Shown: piece by piece, positions 11,359 to 23,021 of the stretch | Layout of the letters: every line of letters begins with the position of its first letter | Numbering within the stretch: position 1 is the stretch's first letter | Source: Clostridium sp. | GTDB lineage: Bacteria; Bacillota_I; Bacilli_A; RF39; UBA660 | Length of the DNA: 64,000 nucleotides | NCBI GenBank assembly: GCA_022010095.1 | Contig: CP091739.1 | Location: 1,364,001 to 1,428,000 of the forward strand | Direction: 5' to 3' | Program-made: the position numbers and the translations under genes | The notes under the pieces: model-generated | Seen by the model: the letters and a program-made list of their open reading frames with translations, nothing else | Told to the model about the DNA's origin: nothing | Database searches by the model: none

Positions 11359-14300
11359 ATGGACGAAAATTATAACGAAAAAAATTTCGATGAACAAGAA
11401 AAAAACCAAAATATTAGTAGAAGAAATGATACTGGTGTAGTCAAAAGATTAAACCAGTTTTTCGTCTGGCTTTAATGCGGGGATGTTTGGAGAAAAATAA
11501 AACAAAAAGAAAGAATAAATAAACGTGGAACTAATGAGCCACGTGGAGTTAATAAAGAATCAGGGAAAAATGAATCCTGATGGAAATAAAAAAACAACCA
11601 GGAGATAAGCCAGGCCTTGAAAAAGAAAGATGGACTTGAGAAAAAAATAACAATCAAAAAGAATAAGCAAGGAAATGCAAGCTAACAAAGCTGATATGAA
11701 GAAACCAGGTCTTCCAGGTAAACTAGGCGAAACCCTAAAGAAGTCGCTGAAGTCGCTGCTAAACTTAAGAAAAATAAAACTTACATTACTTAAATTAAAA
11801 AAATAGCAGGTATAGTTGCTGGCATTTTACTTGTTGTATTTATAATTGCATATTTGTTTACTGTTATTGATAACTTCTTTTCATCAATTGTATTGAATTT
11901 CTTTGTACCAGAACAAAAAGAAGATGATTTAGAAGGTCTATATACTGATAGTAAATATTTAAGAGACCCTGATACTGGAGAAATGTATACATGGCCAGAA
12001 TTAATTAAGGTTCTTAATAATGATGATGCTTGTGAAGCAAATTTTTTTGGGAAAAATTTTAAAAGAAAAATGTGTTTTTAAGATTTGGGATGAAAAACTT
12101 TAAAGATGCTTGTCAACTTATGAGATATATTAAACAAAAAGTTGAAAAGTATGAAACTACATACATGGGTAGAGAAGAAGGAAAAGGTCCAAATAAATTA
12201 GATAGGGGGCTGATACTTGCTACTATATTCTACGGATATGATAGTCAAGCAACTTATGATAGCTATGATACACCACCTGCAAAAGAAGATGAAAAAGGTG
12301 ATACATATACTTCTGCTTCTGATCATTATGAAACATTAAAAAAATGTTATTAAAGATGGAAAACTTGTAAAAATTAGATGTTGATAGAATAATACAAAGT
12401 ACAATATTTGAAGATATATATCCATATTTTTACTTGGGTAATAAGAGAAGAAAAAAAGAAATATAGATGGAGTAGATAAAATAGTTAAAGTAGGATATTG
12501 TGATACAGAAACTGTTGAAAACTATGAATATAGTAGAGATAAATGGGAAATGTTTATTAGATGGAACGATGAATGGGATAGAACTAACGGTGATGATGAA
12601 CAAGAAAGAAAAAGAGATTATCCATTTAGTGTTCCAGGATATTTAAAAAAATTAATAGTAAAAAAAGCAATTAGATAATAAACAAAAAAAATTGATAATA
12701 CTTCAATACTTACTTTAGTAGGAACTGGTTATACATATGATACAAGTATGAATAATGCCTGGAATAGTACAAGCACTGAATGTAATGGAACTATTCCACC
12801 AGAATCATTAATGTCACTTGTTGATATATTAGATGATTCAGTTAATATAGCACAAGATTATTTTACAAAAAGAGAATTCACACAAGTAGTAGATACAACA
12901 GTATATTTTCAAAAAATAGAAGATGTATATACACAAAAAAAAGATTCATTTAGAAGTGGAAATATTAAATATACAACGCCAGGTCCAAATGTCGCAACAA
13001 CTTTTGTAGAATTTGAATATAAACATGGTTTTGGATATGTAAATTTCCCATCATTTAAACAAGCCGATGAAGATTCAAATCTGCCAACATTTGAATATGA
13101 TGATATTGTTTCACCTAAAAAAATAGAAGAAATTATCTTAGAAGTAAAAAGATAGAAAAAGGTGAAATAAATAATACACTATTATTAAAAAGATTTAGAT
13201 TCATCACAATATGGAGATAATGGATACTGGGATGAAGATGGTAATTATATACCAGGAATAGATCCAGATCTTGATAATGATAATGTTGTTAAAAAAATGC
13301 TTATTGTAAAAAAATTTGTACCATATGATTATGAAGATATAACTGTAGAATTAACAGATTGTGATGGCAATCAACAAAAAAATCTGTTAATTTTAAAGAT
13401 TATATTATAGGTACTGTTAAAGGTGAGATAGATAATTATTCAAATAAAAATTATGCATTAACACAAATGATTGCCAATATAAATTTTGCACTACAAAGAA
13501 GAGGAAATCAAAATAAACTTAAAAGTGGTTCAAAAATCAAAATGAGAAATGGTGATTGCGATCAAGTATTTAGTTCAAAAGAAGGATCATATAAGCATAC
13601 TGCTAATCTAGTTTGTAAAGAAGAAACTGGACAAAAATGTGTAAACTATTATCAAGGTAGTGCTCCACTTAATGAAGAAGGATATACAAACTATAAAGGG
13701 CCTATGTCAGACGCTGAATATAAAGAATATGAAAAAAACTATACGAAATAGCTAAAAAAATTATTTAGTTATAAAAGATGGAAGAATATTTGAAACTGGA
13801 TATGTTGCTGATGTATCAATAAAATGGGAAGCAGAAGCTAATGCTGGAAAAAATTATATTCAAATACTTAAAGAAACATATGGCGATGTTGATATAATTG
13901 AGTGTTCTGGGGCAGATGGCGGATATGAAGGTGGTTATGATCCATCATTAGCTCGTAAAGGATGTGCTGGAATTGTAGAAGCAGCAGCTAGAGAAGTTGG
14001 AGCACCAAATGGATTAAAATATATACATTGGTTTAATGCTACCTTTAATATGGATCATAAAGATAGTGTAGCATGGTGTGCAATATTTGCTAGTTGGGTA
14101 GGATATAAGACTGGTTACGATGGTACACAAGTTACAATGACAGCGGGCGCTGATGCTATGCTGCAAGGATTTAGGAATAGAGGAAAAGGGCATAAAAAAG
14201 GTTATGTTCCAAAAGCTGGAGATTATGTGTTTTTTGACTACGAAAGAAAGAACGATGCTGGAGAAGTAGTACAACCACAAGATGGAGTAGCGGACCACGT

Positions 14301-14439
14301 AGCAATAGTTAGAAGTTATGATCCAAATACACATCAAGTATGTACTATTGGTGGTAATGAGAAGGACTCTGTAAAAAATGATAATTGTTTTGGATATACT
14401 GATGGTAGTGTTTTTAGGTTATGGCGAAATAGATTGTAA
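11359..14439 (+). CDS. Large T4SS-associated cell-wall hydrolase with SpoIID-like and CHAP domains
   Basis: The reconstructed product is about 1,025 residues. A charged cytoplasmic N-terminus leads to one membrane segment (about 11800-11880, AGIVAGILLVVFIIAYLF). The outside part follows. Around 13395-13580 lies a SpoIID-like stretch (VNFKDYIIGTVKGEI, ALTQMIANINFALQR, GDCDQVF); SpoIID enzymes are lytic transglycosylases. The last 160 residues are a CHAP domain with catalytic AWCAIFASW and DHVAIV. It takes the place of the VirB1-like hydrolase that opens peptidoglycan for the channel. Many indels occur, densest at 11450-11800 and 12050-12700. The SpoIID assignment is weaker than the CHAP one. 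Confidence 0.7.
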
Positions 14440-14473
14440 AGAAAAATATTAAAAAAAGGGGATAATAGAAAAG

Positions 14474-15262
14474 ATGAAATAAAAATGATAAAAAAACCAC
14501 TTTTTAATAATTTTAGGTAGTGCTTTTACATTAATGCTATTAATAATAATCCCCTTTAATTTTTAACTGGTGAAAGAAACGAAAGCCAAAAAAAGAAAAG
14601 ACTTTCCAAATTATAAAGAAGTAAAAAAATAAATGAAAGTACATTTACAGATACAGAAAAAAAATACGAAGAATTAAAAATTAAACTTAAATAATGATTA
14701 TTTATTTGGAAGAATATTATTCATGGATGATTATGATTCAAATAATGTAACAAGAAAGGATCTACAAAAATTTAGTAGAGAATTTTTGCAGTAGGATTTG
14801 AACCATCAAATACAAAAATATTTAGCAGTAGTAAATAAAAGAAAAAAATATGCTTGTATTACTGAAAAAAATCTAGTATTAGGATTTGAAGAATTATATA
14901 ATATGGATATAACACCATACTTAGATACTTTTATCTTATTATTTTTAAATATTTCTTTAAAAAAAGAAATTACTGTGTATATTATCAATCTGCAATTGCA
15001 ACTGGTATATATGCTAGAGGATATTACGTAAATAAATTAGAGTATGATAAAGAAAGTGAAAGTATTACAGCTGACTTATATTTATATTCATATATTCCTG
15101 ATGGTGAATTATCAACTGATAATCAAATAGAATTAAAAAAAAGCATTTGAAAACAAAAACTTTAATATAACAAAATTATTAATTAAAACTGAAGATAAAG
15201 GAGAATTTAGAAGAAAAAAACTATTAAATTCAAAAATAAATAACAATGGTAAATTCTTTTAA
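14474..15262 (+). CDS. Unknown T4SS-locus protein with one N-terminal membrane segment
   Basis: The corrected start MKNKNDKKTTFLIILGSAF leads into a single hydrophobic segment ending near FNFLTG. A soluble domain of about 220 residues follows, rich in Tyr, Lys and Asp. I recognise no family. It sits between the hydrolase and the VirD4 gene, so a role as an accessory membrane component of the secretion apparatus is likely by position (VirB8-like in size and topology, but without sequence support). At least six indels disrupt it (about 14480, 14570, 14630, 14790, 14940, 15140). Confidence 0.5.
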
Positions 15263-15348
15263 ATATCAAATAATTAGTATTAAAACAACAGATAAATAAT
15301 GAAAAAAATAATTTATATAGTATAATGTAGATGTATTGGGGTGAAAAT

Positions 15349-17947
15349 ATGAAGTTAAAATTTAGAGCTGACTTAAAAAGATATAGTAATTTTTTTGATA
15401 TTTTTTTAGTTGTATTATTATATTTAATAGCATTAGCAGTAGTTAATATACATTCTTTCGCTATTGATGGAGTGTTTAGCGGATTAAATCCATTACCTGC
15501 GTTTGCGCCTGATATGATAATGACTACTTTGATGTTCTTTGCACTTGCTGTTATAGCTATTTTAGCTGCTTGTTCTTCTTATTTCTTTGATAGAGAAGAA
15601 GGATTTGGTATAACAACACAAAAGAAATCAAAAAATGATGGATATTCAAAATTGATGTCAGAAAGTGATATGAAGAAAGATTATGGTATTAAGAAAGTAC
15701 ATTTAATTGATGATTCATATGATGCTGGTGGATTTCCAGTAATTAATAATGGTAAAGATGCCTGGGTAGATGATTCAGGTCAACCACATGCATTAATCAT
15801 GGGAGCTTCTGGTTCAGGTAAAACTCAAGCATTCATGTTTCCTTTAATTAAGATATTAGGTAGACATGGTGAAAGTATGATTGTTACTGACCCTAAAGGT
15901 GAACTTTATGAAAACTGTGGTGCTTTACTAAAGGAAAAAGGATATAAAATTATATTATTAAACTTCCGTGATCCTAAAGAAGGAGCCGCATGGAATCCAT
16001 TTAGTTATCCATATAGAATTTATAAAGAAGGTAATTCAGATAAAGCTAATGAACTTTTACAAGACCTTGCTAGTAATATCTTAATTGATCCAAATAATAA
16101 AGCAGAACCATTCTGGGAACAAACTGCATCTAACTTCTTTACCGGATTATCACTTGGATTATTTGATGATGCTACCGAAGCAGAAATAAACATCAATAGT
16201 ATAAATATGATGGCAGAAACTGGAGAAGACAGAATAGGTGCTTCTACTTATATTAAAGAATACTTTAAAAGCAAAGGTGAGTTAAGTCCAGCATACATAG
16301 CAGCAGCATCTTGTATTAATGCCCCTAATGAAACTCGTGGTGGTATTATGTCTACATTTAGAACAAAGACAAGAATATTCTCATCACAAGAAGCATTATC
16401 TGAAATGCTTTCATATAGTGATTTTGATATAAGAGATATAGGAAAAGAAAAAACTGCTGTATTCTTAAAAGTACATGATGAAAAAACTACATATCATGCT
16501 TTAGCAACAATATTTGTAAAGCAAGCATACGAAGCATTAATCGCTGTAGCACAAACTTGTCCAAACTTAAAGTTACCATATAGAACAAACTTCATTCTTG
16601 ATGAGTTTGCAAACATGCCAGCATTTAAAGATGTTGAAAGTATGATTACTGCATCTCGTTCAAGAAATATTAGATTTAGTTTCGTTATTCAAAACTTTTC
16701 ACAACTTAATAAAGTTTATGGAAAAAGATGTAGCAGAAACTATTAAAGGTAACTGTGGAAACTTCGTTTATCTTATGAGTACAGAACTTGCTGCTTTAGA
16801 AGAAATTAGTAAGTTACTTGGTGATCAAAAACCACCTAAGGCTGAAAAAGATAAACCAGCTCCTCCAGTTAGACCATTATTTACTGTTAGTGATTTACAA
16901 TCTTTAAAAGAAGGAGAAGTTATCATTAATAGATTTAGAAGTATGCCATTTAAGACAAAAACTTGTATATGATTATAAAATTGATTGGGGAAAGAAATAT
17001 CCAATTATGGAATATACAACTAGACCTCATCATGATGTTAAAACATTTGATGTAAAAGCATATGTTAATAAATTAAAAGAAAATCAAGGAATTAATACAA
17101 GTCCTATGGGATCAGGTCCTGGAATGCAAATGCCAAATCCATTTATGGGCCAACCAATGGGAGGTATGATGCCAGGCGGTATGATACCAGCAACACCAAC
17201 TCCATCTAGTCTTGATGATTATGTTAAGAGACTTGATGAAAAAAATTGCTGAATTAGAAAAAAACAAGAAGCACTTGAAAAGGCTGAAGCAGAGAAAGCA
17301 AAGGCTACGTCTACTCCAGCAAAACAAAATGTAAATATAAATAGCCTTAGTTCAAATGTTGTAAATAATAATGTGAGTCAAAGTACCTCAATGAGTAATC
17401 AAAGTGCAAATACCCCATCATTTGTACAACCTCAAAATCAAATGAATAGCGTACCACAAATGAATCAAAATACAAATTTTTATGAGTCAAAAATAGACCA
17501 AATAAATTTGTAACAGATGAACCAACATTTATTAAAAAAATGCTCCACTTACTGAAAAAGAGTGAAGAAGATATTGAAAAAGAAATTAATAATATATTCG
17601 ATCATAAAGTAGAAGAAAAAGCAAAAAGCATGATGAACATATTGAATCATTACCACCAGAACTTGCTTCTAGTGAAGAATATAATACATATGATAAACCA
17701 ATTGTTGAACCTATTAATAGTGATATAATTAAGCCACAATATGTTGAACCACAAGAAATAAAAAGAAGAAGCAAAGCCAGTGGAAATAGTTAAGCCAGAG
17801 GTAAAAAGAAGAACCTAAAAGTAAATGAATTAGGTCTTGAAAAAAACCCAAAAGTAAATATTGATGTTGATAGTGTTGTTGTAAATGATAAAAAAAATAA
17901 TGATGAAGATTTCTTTGATGACTTTTTTTGGAAGTGAAGACGAATAA
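15349..17947 (+). CDS. virD4: VirD4/TraG type IV coupling ATPase
   Basis: The coupling protein recruits substrates to the channel. Two membrane segments lie at residues 15-35 and 55-76. Walker A GASGSGKT is at 152-159, with TDPKGELYEN after it and Walker B FILDEFANMP near residue 418. The core ends near residue 560 and is followed by an unusual tail of about 300 residues. The tail has a Met/Pro/Gly-rich stretch (17100-17200), a Gln/Asn/Ser-rich stretch, and a Glu/Pro/Val-rich region ending in Asp/Glu. The start at 15349 follows GGGGTGA; an upstream ATG (15331) overlaps that site. The core is nearly free of indels; the tail has several. Confidence 0.92.
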
Positions 17948-17978
17948 AGATGAATAACAAAAATTCATCTTTTTTTCA
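17945..17978 (+). terminator. Intrinsic terminator of the T4SS operon
   Basis: Arms AAAGATGAAT and ATTCATCTTT with a short A-rich loop, then a T-run, right at the virD4 stop. Confidence 0.85.
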
Positions 17979-17999
17979 TAGAATATTCTAGGTGATATT

Positions 18000-18257
18000 A
18001 TGAAAATAATAGATGTTAGTGATAAATATACATTTAAAGAGTACCATATCAATAATAGTATAAATATTCCATATGATGACTTAATTAATAATTATAGAAG
18101 ATATCTTAATAAAACTGAAAGTTATTATTTATATTGTAAGAGTGGTAAATTAAGTAAAAGAGCCACTATGATATTATCTTCTCTAGGATATAAAGTTTAC
18201 TACCTAGAAAAAAATAGTTATAAATGTAATATAATTATTAGGGATGAAAAAAAATGA
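18000..18257 (+). CDS. Rhodanese-like sulfurtransferase domain protein
   Basis: This single-domain rhodanese of about 85 residues contains IIDVSDKYTFKEYHI, INIPYDDL and the active-site loop YLYCKSGKLSKRA with catalytic Cys. Such proteins carry persulfide sulfur on cysteine. The last residues are uncertain because of an A6 run near 18212. Its stop overlaps the next start by ATGA, so it is coupled to the TVP38 gene. Confidence 0.85.
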   Translation: MKIIDVSDKYTFKEYHINNSINIPYDDLINNYRRYLNKTESYYLYCKSGKLSKRATMILSSLGYKVYYLEKNSYKCNIIIRDEKK

Positions 18258-18836
18258 TAGATATATTAAAAAGATATAATAAGTTTTTATAGAAACATCA
18301 GGAATGTTAGGTGCTTTCATTGGATGTTTCCTTATTTTAATTGAATCAATAGTTCCAGTATTACCTTTGATGGTATTTATAACTATTAATTTTTTTAGTA
18401 TTTGGAAATTTAGTAGGATTTATTCTTTCATGGATATTTACAATACTTGGATGTATAATGTCATACTTTATATTTAAAAAAGGATTTGGTAATAAATTTG
18501 ATAGATTAACTGAAGATAAAGAAAGGCTTAGAAAATATAAGAAATTATTTAAGAATATTAGTGTTTCACAACTTACATTGTTAATAGCAATACCATTTAC
18601 TCCAGCGTTTATGATAAATATAGCAGCAGGTCTTACTAAAATGGATTTTAAAAAATATTTTATTTCATTACTAATAGGTAAAGTGTCTCTAGTGTATTTT
18701 TGGGGCTTCGTCGGAACATCTTTTATAGAAAGTATATCTAATCCAAAAAAATTTTTAATAAAAAAATATTTATTTTATTGTTAATAACATATATAATTAG
18801 TATTGTAGTAAATAAAATATTAAAAAAATTAAATAG
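18254..18836 (+). CDS. TVP38/TMEM64 (VTT) family membrane protein
   Basis: A reconstructed protein of about 195 residues with several membrane segments. It has the VTT-domain pattern: LILIESIVPVLPL near the start, then FGNLVGFILSW, and IPFTPAFMINIAAGLTKM. VTT proteins are membrane proteins related to DedA and to lipid scramblases; the exact substrate is not known here. Indels lie near 18286, 18400 and 18760. An 8-A reading near 18825 gives the stop; with the printed 7 A it would run on into rmuC. Confidence 0.78.
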
Positions 18837-18849
18837 AAAGAGGTATAAT

Positions 18850-19936
18850 ATGGAATATATAATAGTAGGACTTTTTAGTAGTAATAATTATCTTATTGAT
18901 AGTGTTACTTACTAGAAAAAAATAATAGTGAATTAAATGAAAAATTAAGTAGAACAGAAATAAATGTGATAAAAAGAGATAAGTGAATTTAAACATAATT
19001 TTTTTCTAATGATTTAAATAAAGATTTCAATAGTTTAAATGATAGGATTGAATATAAGCTTAATTTAATAAATCAGAAAAAGTCAATGAGAAATTAGAAG
19101 ATGGATTTGATAAGACTAATAAAACTTTTACTGAAGTAATGAATAGACTTACTAGAATAGATGAAGCTCAAAAGAAGATTGATGGTCTTGGTAATGAAAT
19201 TGTATCTCTTGAAAGTATTCTTACTGATAAAAAGAGTAGAGGTATTTTTGGAGAAGTTAATCTTTATCATATATTATCTTCAATTTTTTTGGTGAAAAAG
19301 AATGATAAGATATATAAAACTCAATATACACTATCTAATTCATATATTGCTGATGCGATAGTTTTTGGACCTGAACCTCTTGGTACTATATGTATTGATT
19401 CTAAGTTTCCTCTTGAAAATTATAGAAGACTTGTTGAAAAGGGACTTAGTGAAGTAGAAAGAAATGAAAGAAGTAAGATGTTTGATAATGATGTTAAAAA
19501 ACATATTGATGCGATTGCTTCTAAATATATAGTTGATGGTGAAACTACTAATCAGGCTATTATGTTTTTTTACCTGCTGAAGCAATATTCGCTGAAATTA
19601 ATGCATATCATCCTAATATTATAAAGTATGCAGCAAGTAAGAAAGTATGGATAACTTCTCCAACTACACTTATGAGTTTACTTACAATTATTCAGTCTGT
19701 CCTTATGGGACTTGAAAGAGATAAATATACATCTATCATACATGAAGAATTAAACAGATTAGGAGTAGAATTTGGACGTTATAAAGAACGTTGGGATAAA
19801 TTATCAAGAACAATACAAACAGTTAACAATGACGTTGAAAATATACATCAAAACAACTGAAAAAGATAACTAAGAGATTTGATTCAATTAATAATGTAAA
19901 ACTTGATGAAAATAGTATAAAAGAATTAGAAGATTA
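18850..19936 (+). CDS. rmuC: DNA recombination protein RmuC homologue
   Basis: An N-terminal membrane anchor precedes a coiled-coil region. Then comes the RmuC nuclease-like core: SRGIFGEVNLYHILSSIF, ADAIVFGPEPLGTICIDSKFPLENY, MFLPAEAIFAEI and KKVWITSPTTLMSLLTII. RmuC limits inversions at short inverted repeats and is proposed to be a PD-(D/E)xK-type nuclease. The length of about 360 residues is a little short for the family. Indels occur at about 18870, 18915, 19000, 19290, 19570 and 19850. Confidence 0.93.
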
Positions 19937-19945
19937 AATCATAAT

Positions 19946-19979
19946 AAAAACTACAACGATTAATTTCATTGTAGTTTTT
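19946..19979. terminator. Bidirectional terminator between rmuC and uppP
   Basis: Arms AAAAACTACAA (19946-19956) and TTGTAGTTTTT (19969-19979) serve the two convergent genes. Confidence 0.85.
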
Positions 19980-19991
19980 TTAAATTCATAA

Positions 19992-20796
19992 TTATAAGAA
20001 TAATATAACAAGTAATCCAACTATTAAGCAATAAATACTAAAGTAAATAAGTTTTTCCATTGTTAACTATCTTTCTAAACCATTTAGTTACAAGTAGAGT
20101 AACTATTGTTGAAACAAGTATAGAGGTAGCATAATAAATAATTAAGTCACTATGTAAATCAATACTTGTAAGTTCAAGTCCTGTCGCAGCAATACTCATT
20201 GGTATATACAACATAAATGAATATTTGAATGCAGTATCTCTTTTAAGACCACTACTCATACCACCAACTATTGTTGAACCACTTCTACTTATGCCTGGAA
20301 ATAATCCCATTATTTGAAAAGCACCAACTGTTAATGCTTCACGAAGACCGATTTCATTATCACTTTTTTTACCTTTAAAGTTTCTTACAATAAATAGAAG
20401 TATTGAAGTAATAATTAATGATAATCCAACTATTTTAATATTGTTTTTCAATCTTAGCGAATAATTCTAATTTACTAACAACAAAGCCCATGAGACCAGC
20501 AGGAATACATCCAAGAACTATCATCCAACAATATTTATAATCGTTTTTTTAGCACTTTTTATCTTTCTTGAATAAATAGATAAAAAAATTTTTTTAACAA
20601 GTTTAACTAAATCATTCCAGAATAATATAACTATCGCTATTAATGAACCAAAATTAGTAAGTATCGCAATTGTATCAAAATCAACATTCATATCCATAAG
20701 TCTTTTAAGTATCATTAAGTGTCCACTAGAAGAAACAGGTATAGTTTCTGTAAGACCTTGTATTAATCCAAGTATTATATATTTTAACATTTCCAT
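19992..20796 (-). CDS. uppP: Undecaprenyl-diphosphatase UppP (BacA)
   Basis: This integral membrane enzyme recycles undecaprenyl pyrophosphate to the lipid carrier used for peptidoglycan synthesis. Signatures are LIQGLTETIPVSSSGHL near the N-terminus and LFPGISRSGSTI in the second half, both catalytic motifs of the family. About 268 residues, normal length. The start is taken at MEMLKYI behind GGTGATTA. Indels occur near 20585, 20530, 20450 and 20055. Confidence 0.95.
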
Positions 20797-20855
20797 ATTA
20801 ATCACCATAATCATTATATAATATTTTTTTATATCAAAAATAAATATACTTTAAT

Positions 20856-21062
20856 ATGTTGAAAAAGAATAATTTGTTTTATATTAGGAATAATAATAAC
20901 GTCATCAGCGTTAATGTATATAGTAATTTACTTGAATTTATTACGCATGGGATATAGTATGTTAGACTATGTAAAGTATGTATTATCAAGTATAGAATGT
21001 ACTAAAATATTTATAGGAATAATTTTAATAATATTATCATTAAAGAAAGGAAGAAAAAAATG
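20856..21062 (+). CDS. Small two-helix membrane protein, unknown
   Basis: About 68 residues with two hydrophobic segments separated by LNLLRMGYSMLDYVKYV, ending in a basic GRKK. No family recognised. With the printed A-run near 21055 it reads into the next gene; one base fewer gives a TGA overlapping that gene's ATG. Coupled expression with the next gene is likely. Confidence 0.5.
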
Positions 21063-21679
21063 AATTATACTTACAATATAAAAAGTGAATTTAAAGAATG
21101 AATTAATTAATTTTTTTATGAATGGAATAAGATGGATAAAATAACAATATTAAAGAAAGTACCAGTATTTAAAGTAAATGATAATGTATATGAAAAATAT
21201 AATAAGTGGTAGAGTTAAAGTAAATGATACTTTTTCTTGATAAAATTTCTTTATCTAATTATACAAGTATATTTTTGTAATGATATAGATACAATATGTA
21301 TTAAATTTGATAATAAAGGTAAAATAGATAAATTAAGTAAATTAGATTTAATTGAAGAAAAAAAGATGTACTTGAAGATATGCGAAATAAGCAAAAAGTA
21401 TAAGTTAGAATATAAGACTATTAAAAAAATGAAATTTCATATTCATATAATACTAGGAAAGAAAAATATTACAATAAATAATTTGATAAAAATATATCGA
21501 AAAAAAGAAAAAGAACAATAAAGAAATAATAGATTATCTATATTATGAATGGTTTAATAAAAAAAATAATAATGAAAAAAAGATAAATATTTAAAAATTA
21601 ATTGATTCAATAAAAAGAAAAAAATATAGTGAAAAAGCATGATAAATTAAAGAAAATAGTTGAATTAATAAATTCATAA
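21060..21679 (+). CDS. Hypothetical Lys/Ile/Asn-rich soluble protein
   Basis: A reconstructed product of about 205 residues starting MNYTYNIKSEFKNELINFF and ending LKKIVELINS. It looks soluble and helical, with no recognised domain. Indels at about 21100, 21120, 21200, 21230, 21380 and 21540 break it into short frames. It shares a junction with the small membrane protein before it. The assignment rests on consistent coding character only. Confidence 0.4.
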
Positions 21680-21727
21680 TGTATATTTTTTTATAATTAA
21701 TGGTAACAATATTATTAGGAGGAATCG

Positions 21728-22280
21728 ATGAAAAAGAGATTTTTATTATTCATAGTATTATTGTTATCTTTAAGTGCATGTAGTTTATCAAATACGCCAA
21801 CTGGTAAAGTAGAAGCATATTTAAATCAATATAATTCGTTAACTGATAATGTAAAAGTAGATATGGAAAGTAAGGTAACTAGTGAAAACTTATCCAGTGA
21901 TAATGCTGATATTTATAGAAATGTTCTTACAAGACAATATCAAGATATGAAATATGAAGTTAAAGATGAAAAAGATTGATGGAGAGAATGCGACTATTAC
22001 TGTGAAAGTTACTGTATATGATTTATACAAGATAGATAGAGATGCTTATAATTATTTAAATAATCATCAGGATGAATTCACTACAGATGGAATATATGAT
22101 AACGATAAATATAATCAATATAAACTTGATAATATGCTTAAAACAAATGAGAAGATAAGTTATGAAGTGGAGTTTAAATTAAATAAAAAAGATGGTGACT
22201 GGGTACTTGAAAATCCAGATAGAGTAGTATTAGAAAAAAACTACATGGATTATATAATTATGAGAATAAATAATAATTGA
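21728..22280 (+). CDS. Secreted lipoprotein, unknown function
   Basis: A lipoprotein signal peptide is clear: MKKRF, a hydrophobic core, then the lipobox LSAC with Cys at residue 18. The mature domain (about 165 residues) carries GKVEAYLNQYNSLTDNV and GDWVLENPDRVVLEK, the style of small extracytoplasmic lipoproteins of unknown role. The GGAGG site and ATG are well placed. One indel near 21972 splits it. Confidence 0.8.
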
Positions 22281-22283
22281 AAG

Positions 22284-22318
22284 TAGAAAGTTTGATAAAA
22301 AAACTTTTTTTATTTTTT
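22284..22318 (+). terminator. Intrinsic terminator
   Basis: Arms AAAGTTT (22287-22293) and AAACTTT (22301-22307), followed by a long T-run, isolate the lipoprotein gene from the NAD operon. Confidence 0.75.
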
Positions 22319-22332
22319 TGACAAAAAAATGG

Positions 22333-22362
22333 TTGACAAAAATAATTTGTTATTAATATAAT
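22333..22362 (+). promoter_or_regulatory. Promoter of the NAD salvage operon
   Basis: TTGACA (22333-22338) and TATAAT (22357-22362) with an 18-base spacer form a near-consensus promoter. The -10 element sits in the centre of the first palindrome, so a protein bound there would block RNA polymerase. Confidence 0.85.
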
Positions 22363-22373
22363 GTTAATAACAA
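22347..22373. promoter_or_regulatory. Probable NrtR operator 1
   Basis: Perfect inverted repeat TTGTTATTA - 9 bases - TAATAACAA, overlapping the -10 element of the NAD operon promoter. A gene for an NrtR-type regulator lies in the same cluster. Confidence 0.7.
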
Positions 22374-22402
22374 GAGAAAAAAATTCTCTTTTAAAATAAT
22401 AA

Positions 22403-22429
22403 TTGTTATTAACAAAATGATAATAACAA
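22403..22429. promoter_or_regulatory. Probable NrtR operator 2
   Basis: A second copy of TTGTTATTA - 9 bases - TAATAACAA, exactly 56 bases from the first and ending just before the pncA ribosome-binding site. Two sites with identical arms and spacing suggest cooperative repression. An extra inverted repeat (AAGAGAA/TTCTCTT, 22372-22390) lies between them. Confidence 0.7.
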
Positions 22430-22440
22430 GAAGGAGGTAT

Positions 22441-23021
22441 ATGACAAAGATAGAGAAATATAAGAAATTGCTTGTTGTAGTTGATATGATAAATGGATTT
22501 ATTAAAGAAGGAAAAAAATGAGTGATAAAGATATTAATCATATAACATCGAAAAATTAAATCATTGGTAGAGAAATTCTTAAGTGAGGATGAAGCAGTAG
22601 CATTTATTAAAGATACTCATACTAAGGATTCAATTGAATTTAAAAAGTATCCAGAGCATTGTATTGGTGGAACAAGTGAATGTGAATTAATAAGTGAATT
22701 AGCTGGTTATGAAAAAAAGATTCATTAGTATATAGAAAGAATTCTACTAGTACAATATTTGCTTCAAATTTTATAAGAGACATTGAAAGGATGAAATCAC
22801 TAAAAGAAGTAGTAATAACAGGCTGTTGTACAGACATATGTGTAATGAATCTTGCGATACCACTTGTTAATTACTTTGATGAACATGATAGGGATGTTAA
22901 AGTAAGAGTTCCACAAAATGCAGTTGAAACTTTTGACAGTGAAACACATGATAGACATGAATATAATAGGGTGGCACTAAGACTTATGAAAAATCAAGGA
23001 ATAGGAGTTGAAAATATATAA
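22441..23021 (+). CDS. pncA: Nicotinamidase (isochorismatase fold)
   Basis: The enzyme deamidates nicotinamide to nicotinate, the first step of NAD salvage. The catalytic residues are visible: Asp in LLVVVDMINGF, the FIKDTH segment with the metal-binding residues, and the nucleophile Cys in TGCCTDICVMN. Length about 190 residues, normal. A perfect AAGGAGG precedes the start. Indels lie near 22517, 22553 and 22715. The stop overlaps the pncB start (TAATG), so the two are translationally coupled. Confidence 0.95.

Noticed and set aside
6528..18000. Integrative element with att sites
   Set aside because: No tRNA gene, integrase or matching direct repeats were seen at either edge of the secretion locus.
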